This document shows, piece after piece, positions 5,482 through 11,323 of a stretch of 35,880 bases of DNA. This DNA comes from a virus: positions 1 to 35,880 of IMG/VR virus record IMGVR_UViG_3300042522_000589. One strand, 5' to 3'. The stretch's first letter is position 1, and each line of letters starts with the position of its first letter. Made by a program: the position numbers and the translations under genes. The notes beneath the pieces are model-generated. The model saw only the letters and a list, made by a program, of their open reading frames with translations, had not been told where the DNA came from and did no database searches.

Positions 5482-6323
5482 GTGCCGCAGCCTCCGGCAC
5501 AGCCATCCAGCCCCTCGACCAGCCCTTCATCAAACGGCAGCCGGGGCGTATTGCGCACAAGCTGTGCAAGTTCCGCGTATGTTTCACGATCCTTGCGAAA
5601 GCGGCGAGCATTCGCTTTGTGCCCTCGATGGACTGCCTCCATATCCGCCCACCACTTCATGCGCTCAGGATGGTCCGCAATCATTCGCATCGTTGAAGCG
5701 CGAGACTTTAGAAAACATCCATCGCAATTGCCTTCCCACTTGCCCGCAAGCATTAAATCGAAGGATTGACTGCGCCAAAACTCCATTACCTCGCCCGTTC
5801 TCACTCCGGCATCCGCAAGCGGCGTTGCTACGGTCCAACGGTCTCTGCTCGGCTTTTTCGTGCGCTCAACGCGGTGCATTTCGTCGGCACGCAGGCCAAC
5901 GACGTTTAGCCAATGCTTCCAGCCGCGCGCCACGCACCACCGCTTAATCGTGCGGATTTTCATTTCCTGCGTGCATGACCTTTGCACCGGGCTCGGTAAA
6001 TACTGCTTGCCATGCAAGAGCGCCGCAAACGGTTCTCCATCCCGGCTCGCGCTGTTGTGGCTCACGACCTTAAATGCAACGCGGCCAGCCACATCGCGCC
6101 CATATTCCAACCACGTAATCGGCACGTTCCACGCCGCGATCATATCCCGCACGAAATCCAACGTCGCCGGCATCTCGCGGCCTGTATTGGCAAACACCGC
6201 ATGCACGTCTGGCGGTAGCGCCCCGCCATGCGCCTGAAGGATGCGCCACAGCATATATCCGCTGGTGCGCCCGCCGGAGACGCTAATAATAGCGGGGCCG
6301 GTGATGTGGAAAGGATCGCTCAC
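5478..6323 (-). CDS. PAPS reductase/adenine nucleotide alpha hydrolase-like PP-loop protein
   Basis: Residues 16-23 (SGGRTSGY) form the PP-loop pyrophosphate-binding motif of the PAPS reductase/ATP-pyrophosphatase superfamily. ANTGRE (45-50), a Cys at 117 in RSCTQEMKI, and a Cys pair at 200/203 (NCDGCF) follow, with two more Cys near the C-terminus (275, 279). The cysteines could hold an Fe-S cluster or shuttle sulfur. I chose GTG 6323 (281 residues) because it makes a four-base GTGA overlap with the preceding stop and has AAGGGG upstream; a GTG at 6332 is possible. Phage members are common but mostly uncharacterised. Relatives include sulfate-assimilation enzymes and DndC, which makes DNA phosphorothioates. 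Its place beside a DNA methyltransferase makes nucleic-acid modification conceivable but unproved. Confidence 0.8.
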   Translation of the reverse strand: MSDPFHITGPAIISVSGGRTSGYMLWRILQAHGGALPPDVHAVFANTGREMPATLDFVRDMIAAWNVPITWLEYGRDVAGRVAFKVVSHNSASRDGEPFAALLHGKQYLPSPVQRSCTQEMKIRTIKRWCVARGWKHWLNVVGLRADEMHRVERTKKPSRDRWTVATPLADAGVRTGEVMEFWRSQSFDLMLAGKWEGNCDGCFLKSRASTMRMIADHPERMKWWADMEAVHRGHKANARRFRKDRETYAELAQLVRNTPRLPFDEGLVEGLDGCAGGCGT

Positions 6324-6523
6324 TTCCCGCACCCCTTACAAACAATCCGCCACCCCGGCCGCTTCTGCGCCTTCCGCAGATTGCACCCGCGCTCGATCTG
6401 CTGCGATTTGCAGTCGAGACACATCACCACCCAATGCGCGCCGTGGTTGCCTGTCCGCGCGTAGTCGATGACTTGGAGGTTGCCGATGGTTTGGCCGGCC
6501 ATTTCGATGAAGTCGGGGCTCAT
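6320..6523 (-). CDS. Small zinc-ribbon protein related to the N-terminus of LTGQRFG-type HNH proteins
   Basis: The 67-residue protein (MSPDFIEMAGQTIGNLQVID onward) contains CxxC at residues 35-38 (CLDC) and CxxC at 62-65 (CKGC), the pattern of a one-zinc ribbon. The segment GQTIGNLQVID followed by HWVVMCLDC parallels the N-terminal domain of the proteins at 8059-8340 and 27273-27785. It has no nuclease core. It overlaps the methyltransferase stop by four bases and precedes the PP-loop gene with a similar overlap. Likely a DNA- or RNA-binding accessory; no specific function is known. Confidence 0.7.
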   Translation of the reverse strand: MSPDFIEMAGQTIGNLQVIDYARTGNHGAHWVVMCLDCKSQQIERGCNLRKAQKRPGWRIVCKGCGK

Positions 6524-7368
6524 GCTGCCGCCCTCATGATGGCGCGGCCGATCAACTCCGGGATTTGCGGGACGACGGCGTTGCCGATGGCCCGCAGTCT
6601 GTCCACCCGAGCGGAAACCCCATGAGCCACTCGACCCACACAGGGTTCAGGGGGCCACCCGCCGCCTCCGGAAGCTGCACGCCCTTCGTTCCACCTCCCC
6701 GTTCCGAGTAGGGCTTCGCGTTGGGGAACCGGTAGTCCCTGGCCGCTGGCGTCGGCCACATCCTCGCCGCGACTGCCTCGATGAAGCTCCCCAACCGTCC
6801 CCTTTTGAAATACCTCTCCGCCATCGCTGGGGTGCAGTTGGAGGTCGTGGAGACCTTGTCGGCGGTCGGCGTCGGCCACGCGCTGATACGCGATGATCCA
6901 CACCCGATCCCGCCTGTGAGGGGCACCAACGGCGGCAGCTGAGATGCAATGCCACTCCGCATCATACCCGAACGTGGCCAGGTCTCCGAGAACGTCTCCA
7001 AGCCCCCGAAAAAGGAGTGCTGCGACGTTCTCCACGATGACGAAGCGGGGTCGTATCTCGCCAATAAGTCGGGCGTAATCGCGCCATAGGCCCGACCGTT
7101 CGCCGACAAGGCCTGCCCCGTTTCCAGCAACGCTGATGTCTTGGCAGGGGAACCCGCCGCAAATGACATCCACGGAAATTCCGTCTGCTGCCAGGCGCTC
7201 GCCTGTGAGGGTTCGTACGTCATCGTAACAGGGCACCTTCGGCCAGTGTTTCGCCAGCACGCGGCGGCAAAACGGGTCAACTTCACAGAAGGCGGCGGTC
7301 GTCATTCCCGCCCGCTCTAGGCCAAGGGAGAAGCCGCCGATGCCGCTGAACAGGTCCAGGACTCTCAC
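6520..7368 (-). CDS. DNA cytosine-5 methyltransferase
   Basis: The 282-residue protein has the ordered motifs of C5 DNA methyltransferases: I (DLFSGIGGFSLG, 5-16), IV with catalytic Cys75 (GGFPCQDIS, 71-79), VI (ENVAAL, 113-118), VIII (HRRDRVW, 151-157) and X (RAIGNAVVPQIPELIG near the C-terminus). It transfers a methyl group from S-adenosylmethionine to C5 of cytosine. Phages use such solitary enzymes to evade host restriction or to regulate. The target-recognition part between VIII and X is short and variable and is overlapped by a second plausible coding frame. Neighbours overlap by four bases (VRR-NUC upstream, zinc ribbon downstream). No cognate restriction enzyme is recognised. Confidence 0.95.
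   Translation of the reverse strand: MRVLDLFSGIGGFSLGLERAGMTTAAFCEVDPFCRRVLAKHWPKVPCYDDVRTLTGERLAADGISVDVICGGFPCQDISVAGNGAGLVGERSGLWRDYARLIGEIRPRFVIVENVAALLFRGLGDVLGDLATFGYDAEWHCISAAAVGAPHRRDRVWIIAYQRVADADRRQGLHDLQLHPSDGGEVFQKGTVGELHRGSRGEDVADASGQGLPVPQREALLGTGRWNEGRAASGGGGWPPEPCVGRVAHGVSARVDRLRAIGNAVVPQIPELIGRAIMRAAA
6552..7286 (-). CDS. Possible second coding frame overlapping the methyltransferase gene
   Basis: In the +1 frame relative to the methyltransferase, on the same strand, an open 244-codon frame carries strings typical of phage and metagenomic methylase-associated proteins: ETFSETWPRSGMMRSGIA, two WPTPxA segments (WPTPTADK, WPTPAARDY), and LNPVWVEWLMGFPLGWTD near the end. In other genomes I recall these motifs in annotated proteins next to or fused with C5 methyltransferases. 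The other frame has a complete methyltransferase, so both readings appear conserved. The true start is unknown; the first 30 residues look like shadow. Expression could need internal initiation or frameshifting. Moderately supported by motif memory only. Confidence 0.35.
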   Translation of the reverse strand: MKLTRFAAACWRNTGRRCPVTMTYEPSQASAWQQTEFPWMSFAAGSPAKTSALLETGQALSANGRAYGAITPDLLARYDPASSSWRTSQHSFFGGLETFSETWPRSGMMRSGIASQLPPLVPLTGGIGCGSSRISAWPTPTADKVSTTSNCTPAMAERYFKRGRLGSFIEAVAARMWPTPAARDYRFPNAKPYSERGGGTKGVQLPEAAGGPLNPVWVEWLMGFPLGWTDCGPSATPSSRKSRS

Positions 7369-7859
7369 GCAAAAATCCCCGCCTGCCTCGCCCTCGCGAT
7401 CTTCGCCAACCCCCGCGCCGTGGGTTTGGCGGTGCGAGTGCGCGGCGGCTTGTTGTGGCCCTTGGTGGGCACGTCCAGCGCGGCATCGTGGTGCATCGCC
7501 GCCAGCCGCCAGTTAGGCGCCAGCGGGATGCCGTGGCGCTGTAGGGCCTCGCCGAGTTGCTCGACGGAGCGCACCACCTCGTAGCCAAACTGGTTCCGCG
7601 CCATGGCCTGCGCAAATCCGTCCTGCGCATCCGTGGTGGTGTTCTTGCCCGATTTGAGTTCCACGCCAAGGAAGTAACCCGGCGCCCAAATCATAACGTC
7701 CGGAAGACCGCGCCGGATGCCTCGCGCTTTCTGCATCTGGCCCTGTCGCAACGTCTGCTTGCGCTCATGGCCCACGCTGGACCACCAGCACGGCGGCAGC
7801 ATGTGGCTGTCTAGGAACATGCGGCAGCGGTATTGGAGGCGATCTTCCGGGCGCATCAC
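7365..7859 (-). CDS. VRR-NUC domain nuclease
   Basis: The 164-residue protein has the VRR-NUC arrangement of the PD-(D/E)xK fold: GLPDVMIW (Asp54), then GVELKSGK with Glu67 and Lys69, then TDAQ with Gln79 and a following helix (QAMARNQFGYEVVRSVEQLG). These residues form the metal-dependent active site. VRR-NUC proteins in phages act as nucleases associated with recombination or Holliday-junction processing. The C-terminal 50 residues are basic and Pro-rich. Four-base overlaps couple it to the genes on both sides. As no RecE/lambda-exo-type gene is recognised, it may supply end processing for the RecT-like protein, though that is conjecture. Confidence 0.85.
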   Translation of the reverse strand: MMRPEDRLQYRCRMFLDSHMLPPCWWSSVGHERKQTLRQGQMQKARGIRRGLPDVMIWAPGYFLGVELKSGKNTTTDAQDGFAQAMARNQFGYEVVRSVEQLGEALQRHGIPLAPNWRLAAMHHDAALDVPTKGHNKPPRTRTAKPTARGLAKIARARQAGIFA

Positions 7860-8062
7860 CAGAAATTCCCCTTCCCCGGCGGCTCGTCCGCAAACTCAAA
7901 CCCCGCCTGCGCCATCTGCGCCCGTATCTCCGCCTCCATATCGACGCGGTAAACAATGCGCGGCGGGCTATCCATGATGGGCTGGCCGATCACGCGAACC
8001 GGGCGCGTGACGGTGCGGCGGGTGGCGGCGTAGGTGGCCTGTTTGGCTTCGTCTTCGGTCAT
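7856..8062 (-). CDS. Small hypothetical protein
   Basis: ATG at 8062 (MTEDEAKQATYAATRRTVTR, 68 residues) overlaps the stop of the zinc-ribbon gene by four bases, so it is preferred over the longer frame to 8122. The protein has a short helix, a basic segment (RTVTRPVRVIGQPI) and an acidic C-terminal helix (VDMEAEIRAQMAQAGFEF). No family is recognised. It is translationally coupled to the VRR-NUC gene that follows. Confidence 0.7.
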   Translation of the reverse strand: MTEDEAKQATYAATRRTVTRPVRVIGQPIMDSPPRIVYRVDMEAEIRAQMAQAGFEFADEPPGKGNFW

Positions 8063-8340
8063 GACTTTATTTGTTCCTCCTGATAATCGGGAAGTTCTTC
8101 GGCTGTATGGATAAAATCCCAATATTCAGCATCACCCCGCTGTGATGCATACCTAAGCAATCTTTTGCACCCACAACTTGTAATTGTCTCTTGAACAAGA
8201 AGTTTAGAAACAACCGTTTTCTCCGTTCCACACCGGCAAACACAAAGCCACGTTGCGCGGTAATTCGGATCACTGCCGACGCGCTGCAATACACGCAACC
8301 ACCCAAAACGCTGCCCTGTCAGGTCATGAACGTTATTCAC
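8059..8340 (-). CDS. LTGQRFG-type zinc-ribbon protein lacking an HNH nuclease core
   Basis: The GTG at 8340 overlaps the preceding stop by four bases and gives 93 residues. LTGQRFGWLRV (7-17) and the cysteines CVCRC (33, 35, 37) plus CGC (56, 58) match the N-terminal zinc domain of phage HNH/AP2-type homing endonucleases, including the full-length one at 27273-27785. After the last Cys pair only about 35 acidic residues follow, with no HNH-like region. It is therefore a natural truncation or a stand-alone DNA-binding module. Codon use is A/T-richer than its neighbours, for example the run of A/T-ending codons near its C-terminus, which suggests recent acquisition. Confidence 0.75.
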   Translation of the reverse strand: MNNVHDLTGQRFGWLRVLQRVGSDPNYRATWLCVCRCGTEKTVVSKLLVQETITSCGCKRLLRYASQRGDAEYWDFIHTAEELPDYQEEQIKS

Positions 8341-9332
8341 GCCCCTGCCCCAAAATGCAGCCGCCCAATCTTCTTCTTCGCGCGGTCTTTCCAGTTGCCC
8401 GTCTCCCCGGCTGCTTCGTGATATCGCCGGATCACGTCGCGCCCCTCGTCCAGCGTGGCCGTCGTGACTGCCGCTGCTGCCGCCGGGCAAACCTGGATGC
8501 GCCCGCCTGCCGCAAGGAACGCCTCGACGCTCTCGTAACGGGGTTTGGGCGCGCGCGGGCTGTTGTCGCGCACCCACGTCGCCGGCAGCTTGTTGGGCTT
8601 GCGTGGTGCCGGCGGTGGCTTGGGTTTTGGCGCCTTGGCCACCTTCGGCCGGGGCGGAACCGTCACCATCCCCAGCCGTGCCAGCCTGCGCGCCCGCTTG
8701 GCGCTGATGCCGAGTAGCTTGGCGCTGACAGGCAGCGAATACGTCTCGTTTAACGACGCCTGAAGCATCGGCGCCAGTTCCGCAGCCGCCGCTTCGTGCA
8801 TGGCCTTGACGGTCGCCGCGCCACGCTTGGCGCCGGTCCACACGCTATCGTCCGCCCGCACGATGCGCAGCTTGCGAGCGTGGGCACGCATGCCCTTCAT
8901 GGTTGTTCCGTCGTTGCCCCGGGCCTGCCGGTAAAGTGCCAGCACGGCCTTAAGATCGGGATGCGTGGCGAAATGTTCCACCAGCACCGCAGACGCGCGT
9001 TCCATTTCGCCGCTACGAGGCTTGCGTATCAGCGTTTCTATACCGTGCGCCGACATAAAATTGGCCACTGTAAATTGGGACAGGTTCAACCGTTGCGCCA
9101 TCTTGCGCTGAGACACACCTTCAGCGGCCCATCGGCGGATTGTGCCGGCGTCTAGCGCAGCGTGCGGGGGATGGGTCACGGGTCTGCCCCCCGCCGCAGG
9201 TCCAACCGGGGGGAGATGCCCGCCCGCGCCCAATTCCCCACCAGCAGGCGCGGACGAACCGCTGCCCGCGCTGGTGGCGGCCATCTCGTCAGAACTGCCC
9301 GCGCAGCCGCCGATTTGGAGATGATCGATCAC
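8337..9332 (-). CDS. Helix-turn-helix DNA-binding protein
   Basis: The 331-residue protein has a Gly/Ala/Pro-rich N-terminus (to about 55). A Hin-like/homeodomain-type helix-turn-helix follows (about 60-98: TIRRWAAEGVSQRKMAQRLN, then SQFTVANFM). A second helix-turn-helix-like segment (SAKLLGISAKRARRLARLGM) lies in the middle. A Lys/Pro/Ala-rich linker and a short C-terminal domain (YESVEAFLAAGGRIQ) come after. There is no resolvase, transposase or integrase catalytic motif. It is the second gene leftward from the control region, with a four-base overlap with the Cro-like gene. A role as early regulator or DNA-organising protein is inferred; family not recognised. Confidence 0.75.
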   Translation of the reverse strand: MIDHLQIGGCAGSSDEMAATSAGSGSSAPAGGELGAGGHLPPVGPAAGGRPVTHPPHAALDAGTIRRWAAEGVSQRKMAQRLNLSQFTVANFMSAHGIETLIRKPRSGEMERASAVLVEHFATHPDLKAVLALYRQARGNDGTTMKGMRAHARKLRIVRADDSVWTGAKRGAATVKAMHEAAAAELAPMLQASLNETYSLPVSAKLLGISAKRARRLARLGMVTVPPRPKVAKAPKPKPPPAPRKPNKLPATWVRDNSPRAPKPRYESVEAFLAAGGRIQVCPAAAAAVTTATLDEGRDVIRRYHEAAGETGNWKDRAKKKIGRLHFGAGA

Positions 9333-9523
9333 GTTCCAGACTCCACAAAGCTGCGAGGCGTCACCTTACCGTCCGTCACCCGCTCAATCTGATTGGCGAC
9401 AAGCAACGGCGGAACCCTGCGCCCATTCGCCCATCGCCAGATTTCGGCCTGGTCGCGGCCGATCAACGCAGCGAACTCGCGGTATGTGATGCCGTTCGTC
9501 TGGAGATATTCAAGGAGGTTCAT
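9329..9523 (-). CDS. Cro/YdaS-like helix-turn-helix regulator
   Basis: ATG at 9523 gives 64 residues (MNLLEYLQTNGITYREFAAL onward). The helix-turn-helix spans about 12-35 (ITYREFAALIGRDQAEIWRW). The following VANQIERVTDGKVTP is the C-terminal signature of small Cro/YdaS-type regulators. A longer frame from 9631 is rejected because it covers the control region. It heads the leftward operon and faces the rightward operon across 125 bp containing a large dyad, so it probably controls the divergent early promoters. No larger CI-type repressor with a protease domain is present. The Shine-Dalgarno is weak, which would keep levels low. Confidence 0.8.
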   Translation of the reverse strand: MNLLEYLQTNGITYREFAALIGRDQAEIWRWANGRRVPPLLVANQIERVTDGKVTPRSFVESGT

Positions 9524-9648
9524 GGACGCCACCGTGCCGCGCGGTTCCGGTGCCGTCAAGGAAAAATTTTGCCGGGCTGGCATTTTTATAGTTGACGTGG
9601 CGTTGCGTGGGTGGCAACGTTTGGGCGTCAACTAGATGGAGGCGTTCG
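9524..9648. promoter_or_regulatory. Divergent early control region with nested inverted repeat
   Basis: Between the Cro-like gene and the rightward operon, GTTGAC (9591-9596) and GTCAAC (9627-9632) form an outer inverted repeat. CGTTGC (9601-9606) and GCAACG (9614-9619) form an inner one centred at about the same point. Just left lies an A/T-rich stretch with TATAGT (9587-9592), a good rightward -10 overlapping the outer arm, and TATAAA on the minus strand (9585-9590). No convincing -35 is seen for either. GGAGG at 9638-9642 is the ribosome-binding site of the first rightward gene. Confidence 0.55.
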
Positions 9649-9954
9649 ATGTCTTACCCCGACAACTTTAACAGCCGCGCTTATGACACAGGCTTTGGCC
9701 GCACCACACCGTCCGCCGTTGTCGCGTTGGCTTTCGCCGCGCACACGGATAACGAGCGCGTCCGGGTGGCGCTACAGGCGGCGCTTGACGTGATCGCCCG
9801 CATCGATGCCGATAACCACTGCATGGCGCCCGGTTACGGCTGGAGCGATATCGTCGCCGGCCTGCTCGACATGATGCCGCGCACAAATTGCGCTGAACGG
9901 GTGGCGCTGCTGGACGAGTGGGCGGCGGATCGGATGGGGGAGTGCGTGGGATGA
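9649..9954 (+). CDS. Hypothetical protein, first gene of rightward early operon
   Basis: ATG at 9649 follows GGAGG by six bases and gives 101 residues (MSYPDNFNSRAYDTGFGRTT onward). The protein is helical and acidic (VRVALQAALDVIARIDADNH, CAERVALLDEWAADRMG) with no membrane segment or catalytic motif. Its stop overlaps the next start by four bases. As the first gene under the putative operator it may act early in infection; function unknown. Confidence 0.75.
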   Translation: MSYPDNFNSRAYDTGFGRTTPSAVVALAFAAHTDNERVRVALQAALDVIARIDADNHCMAPGYGWSDIVAGLLDMMPRTNCAERVALLDEWAADRMGECVG

Positions 9955-10133
9955 CCCTTACCATTTACAGCATCGTTGCCATCCCCACCCTCTCCCCCGC
10001 CGATGACGCGCTGGCCTACGCGCTGGACCTTTGGCTGCCCGGCGCCGAACCGCACGAACTGGCGCACGTCCGCGAACGGCTGCGGGAGCGCGGGTTTGAT
10101 GTGTTGGGGTTGGTGCGGGAGGTGCGGTCGTGA
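9951..10133 (+). CDS. Small hypothetical protein
   Basis: ATG 9951 overlaps the preceding stop (ATGA) and encodes 60 residues (MTLTIYSIVAIPTLSPADDA onward). A short beta-like N-terminus is followed by two helices with His and Arg residues (EPHELAHVRERLRERGFDVL). The stop overlaps the next GTG start. It is tightly coupled in the rightward operon. No family recognised. Confidence 0.65.
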   Translation: MTLTIYSIVAIPTLSPADDALAYALDLWLPGAEPHELAHVRERLRERGFDVLGLVREVRS

Positions 10134-10369
10134 CCCCCTCCTACATGGTCCAATACACCGCCGAAGACGTGGAAGATGCCGCCCGCGATCTGGCCGCGCA
10201 ACTTGCGCAGCTTGGCGAGGAAACCGATCCCCACTGGCGCGCCGTGCTGGCCGAACATATCGCAGATGACGCGCAATGGCTGGCCGAAATGCGCGAGACC
10301 GTGTTTCCGGCGCTGCCGTTCATTCTGCCGCTAGGGTTGCCGGCGCCGATGCCGAGGGAGGTTGTGTAA
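10130..10369 (+). CDS. Small acidic hypothetical protein
   Basis: GTG 10130 overlaps the preceding TGA (GTGA), giving 79 residues that start with a GTG-encoded Met, then TPSYMVQYTAEDVEDAA. An ATG five codons in is an alternative start. The protein is a run of acidic helices (VEDAARDLAAQLAQLGEETD, LAEHIADDAQWLAEMRETVF) ending in a Pro/Leu-rich tail. It may be a small protein-protein interaction factor. Function unknown. Confidence 0.65.
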   Translation: MTPSYMVQYTAEDVEDAARDLAAQLAQLGEETDPHWRAVLAEHIADDAQWLAEMRETVFPALPFILPLGLPAPMPREVV

Positions 10370-10557
10370 TGACATGGAACCTACTCCACCTTCTCCCCGC
10401 CACCGTTTGCGGCGTGGTGGGCATGTTTTTCGGCTTCTGCCTAATTGGCGACGTGCAAGCCGGCGTTGCCCGAACTTGTGATATCGTCAACGCCTCGGCG
10501 CTGTCGGTGGCGGCTTGGGCTGGTGCGGTTGTTTCGCTGTGGAGTGCGCTGACATGA
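10369..10557 (+). CDS. Small membrane protein with two transmembrane segments
   Basis: ATG 10369 shares a base with the previous stop (TAATG) and encodes 62 residues. Two hydrophobic stretches are visible: LLHLLPATVCGVVGMFFGFC (about 5-24) and SALSVAAWAGAVVSLWSALT (about 43-62), separated by a short polar loop (DVQAGVARTCDIVN). It is predicted to be an inner-membrane hairpin. Small early membrane proteins in phages can affect superinfection or host physiology, but nothing here specifies the role. Coupled to the next gene by ATGA. Confidence 0.7.
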   Translation: MTWNLLHLLPATVCGVVGMFFGFCLIGDVQAGVARTCDIVNASALSVAAWAGAVVSLWSALT

Positions 10558-10820
10558 ACGCCATTACCGGGTTCCAAACCGTCGCCAGCCCCGCCTTACG
10601 CGCGATCATGGATGACCGCCAGCCCGCTGCGATCCGGCTGCGCCAGGTGGCCGCACAGATGCACGGGAAGATCGAGGCGGGAAACCTCCGGCGCCTGCCC
10701 GCGTGCGAACTCGTGGAGATGCGCGCAATTGTTTTTGCGCTGCATGACGTAGCCGACAAGCTGATGGAGCCGCCGGAGCCGATGAAGCCGGCGCGGAAGT
10801 GGTGGAGGGTTTGGCTGTGA
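10554..10820 (+). CDS. Hypothetical helical protein
   Basis: ATG 10554 overlaps the stop of the membrane-protein gene by four bases. The 88-residue product (MNAITGFQTVASPALRAIMD onward) has two amphipathic helices (RLRQVAAQMHGKIEAGNL, VEMRAIVFALHDVADKLM) and a basic Trp-rich end (ARKWWRVWL). No motif is recognised. Its stop overlaps the GTG start of the Gp157-like gene. Confidence 0.65.
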   Translation: MNAITGFQTVASPALRAIMDDRQPAAIRLRQVAAQMHGKIEAGNLRRLPACELVEMRAIVFALHDVADKLMEPPEPMKPARKWWRVWL

Positions 10821-11323
10821 ACACCCTCCAAATCGCCCTAGTCACCAGCGCCATCCGCGCCCGTGTGGCAGACCTGGCCACCCTCACGCCCGACACCGAC
10901 GAAGCCGCGTTACTGGCCGCCATCGAACAGGACGTGCCAGACGCCGCGCATATTGTGACGCTGCTGGTGCGGGCCGTTGGCGAGGCTGAGGCAGACGTTG
11001 ACGCGATTGGCGAAAGGCTGGTGGCGTTGGCCACACGCCGCGACCGGGCCAAACGGCGCGTGGAGACGATGCGGGGCTTGCTGCTGACCGTCATGGAAGC
11101 GGCGGGCATGCAGAAATGGAAGCACCCGGAGTTTACCGTGAGCGTGTCTCAGGGCCGCCCCGGTGTGCTGATTACCAACCCCGATGAACTGCCGCCGGAA
11201 TGCCTGCGCACGACGGTGGAGCCTGACAAAGCGAAAATCAAACAACTGCTCGAAGCGGGAACCCCCATCGCTGGCGCTGTGCTGGCCAATGGTGTTGCGG
11301 CTTTGACCATACGGAGCAAATGA
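10817..11323 (+). CDS. Siphovirus Gp157-like protein
   Basis: GTG 10817 overlaps the previous TGA (GTGA) and gives 168 residues. The layout fits the Gp157 family: N-terminal helices, a long charged coiled-coil (about 60-100: AIGERLVALATRRDRAKRRV), then a beta-hairpin domain with KHPEFTVSVSQGRPGVLITN and DELPPECLRTTVEPDKAKIK. Members often accompany single-strand annealing proteins in phage recombination modules and have been linked to phage resistance in streptococci. Here it lies directly before the RecT-like gene with an ATGA overlap, consistent with a recombination role. Confidence 0.8.
   Translation: MNTLQIALVTSAIRARVADLATLTPDTDEAALLAAIEQDVPDAAHIVTLLVRAVGEAEADVDAIGERLVALATRRDRAKRRVETMRGLLLTVMEAAGMQKWKHPEFTVSVSQGRPGVLITNPDELPPECLRTTVEPDKAKIKQLLEAGTPIAGAVLANGVAALTIRSK

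Noticed and set aside
8337-9332. Helix-turn-helix protein as a site-specific recombinase
   Set aside because: The helix-turn-helix resembles resolvase C-termini, but there is no serine-recombinase or tyrosine-recombinase catalytic region.
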